Shown here: positions 23,601 to 35,600 of the stretch, piece by piece
How the letters are laid out: every line of letters begins with the position of its first letter
Numbering within the stretch: position 1 is the first letter of the stretch
Source of the DNA: Paracentrotus lividus
Taxonomy: Eukaryota > Echinodermata > Echinoidea > Camarodonta > Echinidae
DNA: 64,000 nucleotides
Direction: 5' to 3'
NCBI GenBank assembly: GCA_940671915.1
Contig: CALNVZ010000174.1
Span: 1,889,705-1,953,704 of the forward strand
Position numbers and translations under genes: made by a program
Notes under the pieces: model-generated
Seen by the model: the letters and a program-made list of their open reading frames with translations, nothing else
The model's database searches: none
What the model was told of the DNA's origin: nothing

Positions 23601-26600
23601 TGGGTATGGGGATAGGGTCGAAAACCATCTTTTCACACTGGTTGGATATGGCGCTTGAGGCAAAAGCCAAGTCCGGGTTGTAACCTCTTTGCCATATTGC
23701 GCTGTTAAAAGATGAAGGGAGCTTAGCATCATGGATGAGGGACAGTTGATGGGAGTCTGCCCAGGTCTCCACGAGTTCACCATCATCATTGGTGTCTGTG
23801 TAGCCCCAAGAAGCACTGTGACTGTTGAAGTCACCTATTATGATGTTAATGCCGTTATCAGTGGCTGTGTTGGGGACATCAAAGGGTACTGCTGGTGGTT
23901 TATACACAGAGCTCACATTTATCCCTAGCAAGTTATTCATAGTAATTACAAAGTTCTATTAAAGTTTCATAACTATTTTGTTAAGTTGATTTTATCTAAA
24001 GTTTCATAATAACAATGCAACTACTTGAAACGCATAATAGAACGAGGTCTTCATGCATTTTCAAGGCTTGGTGAAAAATAGAAATGTTTCCGTTTTTCAT
24101 ATTTTTGATTAATTAGTACATTAATTCCAGTCAATGTGCTTCTTACCTTATCAAAGTGATGAGGTTCCATATACTCATTGGATTGCCTACGTCTGTACTG
24201 TGGATCATCCCAAGAATCGCGTCTGCGATTCACAAACTCATGCGGCATGGCATAGCGAGGTCGCGACCCTGAGCTGTGAGGGGATCCATCAGGTTCATCA
24301 CCTGTCTTCTTTCCCTTGTTGAGGGCGTCCTTTAAAGACATAATCTGTGGGATGATCTCAACTGGGATAGCTTCCTTGCTTGTTTCTTCTGCTTGAGCCT
24401 TTTCTGTTTATATGGAAATATACAAGAGACATTATGACCTTCAGCAAGGCATTCTATCTACATGTGCTTCACTCCACCCAGGTGTAAATGGGCACACAAT
24501 ATGCTTAAGCGCTATATACTTGGCCGCTAAGCAAGGACTGGGGTAATAATGTGTAAAACACCATGAGCATCATGCCAGACGAACCTGGATACTATATAAA
24601 GAAGAGTCTGAATATTCTCTGACGGTTTCAACAACCTTTTGATAAGGCTACCACTTAGTTTTAGCAAAAACTTCTGATTGCTGAATCCTGAGTCTATATG
24701 TACTAAAAATGTCTATTTCAAAGGTCTGAGCTTCATACAATTACCTGTTTCATGTTTCAAGGCAACAGTTTTTTAAGTGATACATGTACATGTAATAATG
24801 ATGTAGAACCACAAATTCCTCACTTTCTCTGAAATAGTATATCAATGATAATCCTGCAACAAAACAATTTTTTTTGTTTCTAATCAAACTCACTCTTTCT
24901 GAACCTCCTCCTACAGTAAGCCAAGGTGATGATGGTCATGACAAAGATAAAACCTGATGCTGCCAACACTCCTATGATAATGTATATGATTCGATCCATA
25001 CCTAGAAAATCATCAATGGAATAGGAAAATATAATGGCAAATTATATTTGTTACCAGTAATAGCATTTAGTATAACTTTTTTTGACTTTTTAATTTTTAA
25101 GATGTTTGCTATACAAGTATAAAATTAAATAGAAATGCACAAAAATCTGAAACTACCATTAGGAGATATACATTTTTGTGTGCCAGGAAAGCTACCCCCT
25201 AAAAATAGGGTTAGGGTTTGGTGGTACATTTTTTATAGGAGTAGTTGTCCAGGGGGTAATTGTCCAGGGACAGTTGTCCTAGAACCACATTTGGGTAATG
25301 AACAAATATGGATTCCAACCTACGATCTAGAGCTCTCTACCCACTTCAAACAATATGTCGGTCAAATTTTAAAAAGAAGATACAGTCTATTCCCAATATA
25401 ACAAGATGCTCAAAACCAAGTCATTTAACCTTGTTACAATAAAATCTTCTTCTACTGAACAGATGGGCACATGTTTGAAATTGGTACCAGAAGTGCCTCG
25501 GCATAACAAAATCTAGAATCCTTCCTCACTCTTAAGGGTGTGGACTGTATGAGAGTGAAACTACAAAGTCTATAATTAATACACATTTGGTGATAGCACC
25601 CTGTAATGTTCTGTTTCTTTCAAATTTGAAGAGCTTTATCTTACCTTGTTGTTCTAGAGTGATGATCTTTGACTGGATACCAACATCATTATAGACAGTG
25701 CAGTTGTAATCATCAAAATCATCTTTCTCAACTCTCTTGATGTGAAGTTTACTTGTGATACCTCCTCCAATAGATTCAAGCTGCTCAGCTTCAAAACGAC
25801 CATCAGTTCCTTGAAATCAATACATTAGAATGAAATCATGATTAAATCTTATCATATCATCATCAAAACCTGTCTATATCATATCAAGTTCATTCCACAT
25901 AGCGCAGTTCTAATCCAGAAAATCTTATCCCCCTAAATTTACTCCTGATACCTCTTCAAACAGGTTTATAAGAACCTTCACTCCCCAGTTGAAATCAAAT
26001 TTAATGTTATCAATATCATGTCACATTATATTCATTTATATGAATGGATAAAATACACCATTTTAATACATTACAAAACAAAAGATAACAAAGTTTTAGG
26101 CTTGTTTCATATATCAGAAGTTTTTTTAAGACTCATGAGTGATTCTGAAAAGCATGTGTTCTAACCTGTTTCCAGCTCTCTATCTTTCCAGCTCCACAAG
26201 ATAAGATATGGGTCTGGTTTGGTGTCTGTATGGCATTCTAAAGTAGCTGTACTGCCTTGCTTAGCCCACTGTATATCAGCACTATCAATGATAGGAATAG
26301 CTTTGCAAAGAAATACAGGAAGAAAAGTCCCAAACTCGTTAATGACTATTGATGCATCAGCCCAGTACAATACAACATACTTGTTTTGACACAATTAGTA
26401 AAATTACTTTACAAACTGTACATGTATAATTGTGCAGCAGAAAACACATATTACAGTAAGCTCTTGAAAAGTAGAGAAGACAATGCACATATACTAAAGA
26501 TCATAATTATATTCACAAAATTATTGGAAGAAATTACAAACTAAGTTTAAAATGGACATTGAAATAAAAGTCCTCTTCTGGATGCCCTCCATTATTATGT

Positions 26601-29600
26601 TCTTCCCCTACATTTCAGGTATATAATTGAATTAGTAAATCTAAATTTTCAAATCATAACACAAGAGTTAATAAAAAATAATGAATAGAACAAAACTTCA
26701 CACTAAGTTTAATAAGGTTCAATTCAGTTTACCTTTGTATTATCATAAATAAATATTTTCTTTAAAAATCACCATTGATGTCGAGCCTGCCCATACTAGT
26801 GATAGGCTCAAAGCCTGGGACGGTTACAATGCAGACATACACTCCAACATCAGACTCCCTGACACTATCAAACTGCAGGCGTTGCATTGTACTTAGTGTG
26901 GCCCTAGAACCAAGGCGAGTCCATTTGGTAGTAGGGGTGGGGTTACCATCACCAATGCATTGCATCTGAGCTGGACTCCCTTCATCAACAGATATACTGA
27001 CAGGGATTTCTTCTAATCTGGGCCCATCTGTTGAAAGAATAGTTTGACATGAAACAGTGTGATAATGACTGTCATCAATTATCACGGGTGTGAGTGATCA
27101 CAAATAAAAAAAAAGAGCTAAAAAGGAGCTGAGATTGTAAGAGCTCCTATATTTTTGTACAAAGGAGAGCTAAAAAAAAAAGCAGAAAAATCAAAATTAG
27201 AAAAAAACTTAAATCAGCTAAAAAGCTGAACTCTTACACACCTAAATTGTTCTGCTCTACACACTGATTAAAAAAGAAAATTGAAGCACTGTCTAGATAT
27301 GTAAATAAATAAATGATACAAGTGTGAATCCTGATGATGCACCCAAACCATCAAATCCCAGATCTACAGATTCCAAAAACCCTGCATAAAGACAAACACC
27401 ACTCTTCTCCCAAACCCTGCACTTGACAAGCTAACAACTCTTCCCCTTGAACTCATCCTCCAAATCCATTTGATAAGTGCTATTTCAAGCCAGCTATAAA
27501 CCATACAGAGCCATCCACTTGGGGGTTCTGCAACACAAACCTTACGATAGACAATAAGAAGAGATGAAACTACAATACTTACATAATACATTGAGTTCCA
27601 TGCTCCCTTCAGTAGTACCTATTGTATTTGTTGCTGTACATTTGATTGAAACTTGATGATCTTCCTTAGTGACTAGTAACTCAATCTGATTGCTCTCAGC
27701 ACCTGAAAGGAAGTCAATTTATAAAGCAATTATATAAACAGTCTGATTGACTGGTTAGAACAATTATGCATTTATTGGAAACTGCTATAAGGATGATCCA
27801 AAATTTTCAACAAAAAAAAAGAGAACCATTTAGGAGTGTACAGAGGAAACTCAGAATAAATAGTTATGATTAACAACATATCTGATAAAACAACTTATTT
27901 CCCTATTTGAAATGAAATCAATTTCTCTTGTTTTGTATTGTTTACTGACTACTGATGTAACAAGATACCTTACATAACAGAATTGTCCAGACCCAAGGAC
28001 ATCATTATCACAAGTTTCCACTGTTTTTAATCAGAGAAATCAATTCAAAGTCTTTTCCCTGAATTTACCTGTTAGTATTTCTCCATTCTTAGTCCATACA
28101 TAGGAAACACTCCTAGGGTTAGCATCTACCACACATCGGCATATAGTGGTAGTCTCCTCCCTAATCTCAGATGGTATCGTCTCAACAGCAACCACTGGTG
28201 CATCTGCAATACATGTAGGAATCATAAAAAGAATGGAGTAAAGGAACGTATAAGAATGCTGGTTATAGATCTCCAAGCATAGATTTGTATAAAATAAAAT
28301 ATAGAATAAAGCATTGAACCTCGTGGGATTTCGATATCCAACATTATTATTTTGTTCTTTTTCCCCAGAGGTCTTTTTCAGGGTTCCCAGCATTTCAAGA
28401 TAACCAAATTCCCTGATTTTTCCCTGACGAAGTCTAAAAATTCCCTGATAATCAATCAAACCCATTTCCAGTTTCGCATGTTTTCTATGTTGTCGCAGTG
28501 AACTATTTCCAGTATAAAACACGAGTCTGACTGACTACCGCACTTTCGATTTTGAGGCCAATCAAAATTCCCTGACTTTTCCCTGACTGGAAAAAAGTAA
28601 AATAATTTTCCCTGGATTCCCTGATGGGCTGGGAACCTTGTTTTTTATGACACCTGTTGATTTTTAAGAGCATTTTTGGAGGCACTGAGTGGAATTTGAA
28701 AACTTTAATGGGAACGACAAACACCTGTTCTTAATGAGACAGAATGTTTAAGGCCTTCCAATAACAGATTCTACGATTCCTGTCACTTAAGTTCTGAAAC
28801 CACTTTAACAAGATAACATTTTCACATCTACTCCAGATTGTCCTGAATTACATGGTTTCCCTGTTTTTTGTCAAGTTTTAAAGTGCCTTATTCTCCAAAT
28901 AATCTTAATCATTATTAGATTTGAGCAATCTATGTCTATAAAAGTGATTTACTTTTGATAGATACTTTATTTTCTGACAAGACATCCCTGAACATGAATA
29001 ATATTTGCATATGAAAAGCATATTCCAGTTTCATTTTGCTTCATATATAGCGGATGAATCGAAAGAATATTGACCGGCTTTGAGAGTGATGCGACTACAA
29101 TGTACAATATTTCTTCCTCTGCAATATACAGAAGTCACATTTTACCAATCTAAAAAGCATAATCATTCAATTTATTATCTAATAATTTTTAATCTTCCAG
29201 GGCCTATATCATATATACTGTGATTGTTTGATGAGGTGATGCTCAAAACATACATTAGATAGTATGATATTTTAACTATTTTCATTCACATTTATCTATC
29301 CATATATCCTAAATATATGGTGCCATAACAACAAAATATCATCATTTTGCATGCATTATGTATTGGTTGATAAATGATATGCAATGGAAATGAAGATCTG
29401 ATTCACAATGTCTGGTTAAGAAATTAGTTCAATCTGTAGACCCTCCTTTTTTTTCATTCAGGGTTATGAGGCTTGATTGAGATTTCATCTGTGTTTCTTG
29501 GGACTACACCCACAAAGTTCATCAAACTTTGACCTTGGCTGCAAATAGCCTTCTTTCCATTCAGTGCTCTATGAGACTTTGAACTTTGACCCCACCGCAC

Positions 29601-32600
29601 CCAGCTAATGGGCTTAGCAGCAGAGTCTTGTTAAGTGAGTCATGAAAATGACCTTCACAGATGTATAAGTACACAGGTGGCAGAATGTTGTTTATAAGCC
29701 TTGCATAGAAAATTTACCAAGTAAAAAGTTTGTACTAGAGTGATAATTGCAAGACACAATCATTTGAGTTTTAGAAGAAAAAAAAATATTGGAACAACAC
29801 AAAAACAATAATGTGAAATTATTTTAATTGGTTTGATGTCCTTTTGGCAATCAATACAGCCCATACAGTGTATATTGCACAAATTTTAATTTCATGTTGT
29901 CAAATCTATCAGTGTAATTTTGTATATATTTATATTAAATCACAGTTCCATTTACAAACTTGGACTGTGCTGAAAGTCTCATAAAAAGTTAACAACTTTT
30001 GAAAAGCCTCCAAATTTTTTTTTTTTTTAATTTAGACCAGGGAAATGCGAAATTCCTTTGCTTTACACGTTGACTGTGCATGAGACAATACTTACGTTGC
30101 ACATCAAAAGTCAAGCTGGCAGTGATAGGATCGGTGACAGCAGCATTTGACGCACGGCACTCATACACCAGCCCATGATCAGTCAATTCAGGTGTTACAG
30201 TCAACACACTGATGGCATCCCAAAGTTTCCCAGAGATGTCATTAGCAGCCTGCCCGGAACTGTAGAGGGCGCCCTCTAAGGGTTCATTTGCACGAAACCA
30301 TGTAATTGTGGCAGCAGGGTTGGCACCGTTGGCATTGCAGGTGAGATTGACCGCTTCAGAGACCACTGCTGACATGGTTGGACTGCCATCGAGAGATACT
30401 AAACCAGGTGGCCCTTGAAACGGAAAGAATATCAAGTTCAATAGGAATTACAATGCTTAACAAAAAACACGTTATCAGCTAATGTACTACATTTAAAATA
30501 TGTTCTGATATAACTTCTGAAAGCAGATATTGCATGTTTAAACCTGGCGTATAGTTTTGGTAGCAAAAAGGGAATTGGCACAAAACCGATCGAATGTAGT
30601 TACATGTTGTCCACATTGCACTAAAAGATATGTGTGAGAGATCTTGTGACATTCCTTTCAATATTTCCGATGAATTTCATTTATAAAGTTTGAATACAGC
30701 GCAATCCAACTACCGTTTAGACCTCTGCTGACAGGTTCGCACGCCCCAGGTTACGGCGTGAATTAGTGCGAACGATCTGTGTGTAACACCCACACAAGAG
30801 AATCCCCATTGGTTTTCCACGTGAACGCTAACCTGAGACGGGTCCCCGACTTATCTTTCTTATCCTTATATTATGAAATAAAGACACTAAAACGAGATTT
30901 CAAGTACTATAATTTGCTTTATTATAGTTATTGGATTCAATCTATCATAATTTTTCTTAATGTGAATCAAAATAAATTTTTCTTTCTCCCGAAACTATAC
31001 ACCAGCTTTAAGTACCCTACAATATCTGTAAAACCCAAACTAGCCTTAAATATAGAGGAACTGTAACCTTGCTGCCCTTATCAGCATAGAATGATGAAAA
31101 TGCCAAAAACATTTCCTCCCTGTGTTAATTTGACTTACTCTGGACAGTGAGTTTAGCAGAGTCTGAATTAAGTCCTTCATCTGTTGCACTACGAGTCACC
31201 TGACACTGATAAATCCCATCGTCCGCTAATGATACATCCGTGATCTTCAAGTTATACTCCCCTCCAGACGCATCTCCCACGATAGAATACCTTGAGAGAC
31301 CGGGAATCGTCACATCCTGATCTGAACCAATGTGCTCACCATCTTTTATCCAGAACAGCTGACCGGTCTTTTCAGCAACCACACAGTGCAAAGTCACAGA
31401 ACTGGTACCAATGTTGACTGCTGTGTCTACAGGTTGTTGCATTAGACTCTGGGTGGCATAGGCTAAAAATGAATTTAAAAAAAAATAAAATAAAAAAAAA
31501 TCACAGAGATAAAAGAGATGATAAGAACATAATTTTTGTGAGAGCATAGTCATCTATTTTAGTGTCTCCCCTCATCTTAAGACAAACCTGTTTATCATGA
31601 TCATTTATCATGCTGACTTTTTTTTACCCATCATTTGTTCTTTCTTTTCATTTCATATTCAGCATGATATTAGGTCAGTCAAACTCCTCTCCGGAGATTT
31701 AAACACATTCGTTTTAAAATATGAAAACAAAACTATCATTCTCTTATACATGTATATGATCAAAATATAGACTAGGCTAACAGAAGTATTGCTTTCTATC
31801 AGGGGAAGACGAAGATTTGTTGAATGATCATAATAACAATTCGCATTTTAACAGATTTCTGAATCTGTAGACTAGTAAGCAATGTACTAGAGAAGCTGTT
31901 ACACTTTATCACTGAATTGTTTACACTTCCACCCTGCGTTGTTTGTGGCAGTATATGACTAGAGGCAAGTACAACAAGGTCAGATTCCTGTCATCTAACA
32001 TCAAATCACCAAATAGACTTGATACAGATAAAAATCTTACACCAAACCATCCCATATTTGGGGTCTAAATTTGATCATACATGTAGTCTGTTTAGGATAG
32101 GCTCTCAGTGTATGCCAAGAAACTTCAATCAAAATTGAAGCCTAGACACACACAAAAAAATATAATAATAATTAAATAAAAGCAATAATCTAACAGAGCT
32201 GAGACAAGACAAGAGGATATAAAAAATAATGCCTAAATTATGTGTTATTGAGGAACCCAATTATTTTGAGTTGATCATAATTATTATCAAATCTGGTCAT
32301 CCTAGCCAACGTGAAATATAATCACCTCCTCAAGGATTGAATAAATACTTCTGTTCATCAACACTTGAAAAACAAACAAACAAAATGGGATATCAATATC
32401 ATATCTTGTTCTATTGAAACTAATACTTTCTAGTGCTCCATCAGTCACTGAAGTTATATATCAAAAAAGTCATCCTCTCTTAAAAATACTGAATGAATGT
32501 GGGTTTGTAATTGATCAGCTTTTTCTTGAAAAAGGGGTTACCAGTCTCTATCTATTGAAAGTACGAGTCTCTGATGTCACATCAAGTAGTGTGTTTGATG

Positions 32601-35600
32601 CAATCAATGTCAATATTCATACATCACGAATCAAGACCCAGCAGGACAATGACAGTCCCACAGAGAAATAAGACCCATTCACTTGACACAAACCATGAAT
32701 AGTCTTCCTAATACAGGCCCTACATGTATATGGGCACTTGAATTTACAAGATATTTATTCATCAAGCCATTCTCATCTACATTATAAGCTTAAAATGTCA
32801 TTTTGAATTATATCAAGACATAATGGCAATTCAGTTGTTCGATACAGTTTACTCAAATATAGTCAATAGTTATGAATCTAATATTATGCTATCCTAAAAT
32901 TTCCATTTTAAATACCTGAAACAGTGAAAGGAATTGGTTTCTTTCTTCTTTTTTTTTGCTGAAGAATAAACTGAAGTCAGTAACGCAACTCTTCCCAATG
33001 AGGAAATTTTTCATTGTATTAACAGGCCTATGCATGGCAAAGTCTGCAATTTTTTTCAATACAATCTAATGAAAATAATGTTTTGAACGAAATCTGAAAC
33101 AAATTATATCAATTTCGCAAATATGGTAACAACATTCTAACATCAATATTACTTGTCCAAAAGCATTTGGAAATATAATTCTTGGACAAAAAAATTAAAA
33201 TGTATGAATAAAGATATAGGCCTATAGGCCTAAAAGTTCATACCGATTGGTCAATACAAGTGGGTAATTCAATGGATCAAAAACAGATGTAGGACAACTA
33301 CCCATGGACAATTACCTCCCGGACAACTCCCCTGCCAAAAATCTACAATGTAGCCCCATAACTCTTTACATCACCTACCTATTTCGGGGGGGGGGGGGGG
33401 GAGTAAGTTTTCCTAGGGGTAATTGTCCTATCGATAAGAGCGAAAACACTGTCTAAAAGAGACAGTGATTTTTCATTTGGGAAACAAGTATTTTCTGAGA
33501 AATGAGAAGTGAAAGGCACTCAGAATGAGAGTTATTGAAATGACATTTGACATTAACCAAGATGGTATGAATACAACAACTGAGAACTATATTTGAATTT
33601 TCCTCAAACATTTTTGTTATTTCATGCTGGTTTATAATCAATCTTAGACTACTGATTGAGTTACATGTGCAATGTACATGTATGAGCAGTAGCAAAACCC
33701 AAGTTTAAGTTAATCATAGTTTACCATTACTGCACATGAACAAGGAACCTTGTTTTGACCAAGTATGGACTCTCATTGCCAAATCTTTGTGAATTGAATT
33801 CTTTCCTTTACATAGGTTTTAAATAGAAACTATTAATAGGCCTACATGTCTAGTGGGTCATCATTTATCAAGTTTATTAAAAAAAAAGGAATACAATATG
33901 GGACTGGTAAAACGACCAGATAATTTTTAATGCACTTTTAATGCACTTGCTCACATAAATTGTGAAAAAATATTGCACTTTAAAACCTAGAGACTCATAT
34001 GTAAATGGCAATCTGTCTCTTACTTTACTGCAATATCTTCCTGTGGAGGACTTTTCTTTTTGCTGGTAACATTGTCATATACCTATGTTACCATGCCAAC
34101 CAGGGCAAAAGGCTGGTAGATTAGAGACAGGTATCCAAGGTCACAGGTCAAAGTGTGTTGGGTGAAGGAGCTTGTCAACACACTCCTTGCTTCTTCCTAG
34201 TCTCAACGCACATACCCTAATGAAATATATTTCCAACTTTCAAATGGACTTGTTCCCGAGGCAGACCCTGCACAATTCTGGATTTTAATATGCAACATAT
34301 TATGAAGTAGGCCTACATTTATAAATTTCTGTGACACTATTGTTGAATTCATTTTGAATAAAGGTAGAAGTTATAGGCCTAGGCCTATAGCCCCTCTCTA
34401 GAATGCATCCATTGATTTATGGGAGAAGGCTTGTGCAAAGAAAATGATGGGTACATGTAGGTTGCCTTGTTTCATAATATTTCAATATATTTCATTTTAC
34501 CTACAATATGCCATGACTGTCTGTTTTCTTAACACCCCTCCCCCCCCCCAAAGAAAAACCCAACCAAACAAGACAAGACTAGGCTATATGTAAGGGTGCT
34601 ATCTGACTTCACGGAGACGTCTCCGCGAAAGAATAGAAATTTCGTCTCCGCAACAGATAAATAGTATTAGAGACGTCTCCGCGACAATTTGTGAAAAAAA
34701 TCCGTCTCCGAAATTCAGGAGACGTCTCTAATACTATTTATCCATCGCGGAGACGAAATTTCTATTCTTTCTATTAAATGAGATAGCACCCTTAGGCCTA
34801 CTAAATCAGGCCTACCTGTCTGTTGATACTATAGTGTAAATAACTCTCCCTTAAAAAACTGTATAAGCCAATATTTTCGCGTCCAGATATTTTCGCTAGT
34901 TGGGGAAATTCGCGTTAGCAAAATTTCTCGATTTTGGTGATGATTTCATTACTATAAATCGCCTTGTATTGAAGTGGAAATTTTCGCGAAGACCAGGTCA
35001 CCTAAGATTCTGACACGATTCTGGCAGGTTCTAACCTGCATAGGTTGTCGCCACAACGATCGCCTCCTGTGGGACAGGCCCTTTACATGTAGGCCTATCA
35101 CTTTGATTTCCTTTTCCAGGTTTCCTAAAATTCTTCTTTTATGTCCTTGTGCAAACATTCAAGTTTGTAACAAAGAGAAGTGGAGGAGACTGGAGAAACT
35201 ATAAAACTTTTAATTAAGTTGAATATTTTTTTATTTTTAACCACTGTCCAGAATGCAAGCACACATGAGAAAAAATTGTTGCATGTAAAACCAAAAGAGA
35301 CTTTTTTAGCACTGATCATTCAATATTGGCCATCTAGCAACTCATCAATAAACTAATGCTACTTGCAATCCAACATAACATTTTTGTTTTCAAGGAGTTT
35401 TACCAGTTTTCTGAGGTGATCCCTTAACTGCCTCAGCTCCACTCACTCCAACTCTAATGCCAATGGTTATGGTTTTGGGGTTTATTTATTAGCCAAATGC
35501 TGTTAGGTTTCTTGTTTTTTAGTCCTAAATCTATGTGACAAGTGAAAAGGGATATTCCCAACTTATCAGAGTATAGAGTTAAATGAACATTCTGATGCTA

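Noticed and set aside
26601-27085. Separate Ig-domain genes for each exon at 26-31 kb
   Set aside because: Each has flanking splice sites in matching phase and the pieces join into one five-Ig Kirrel protein.
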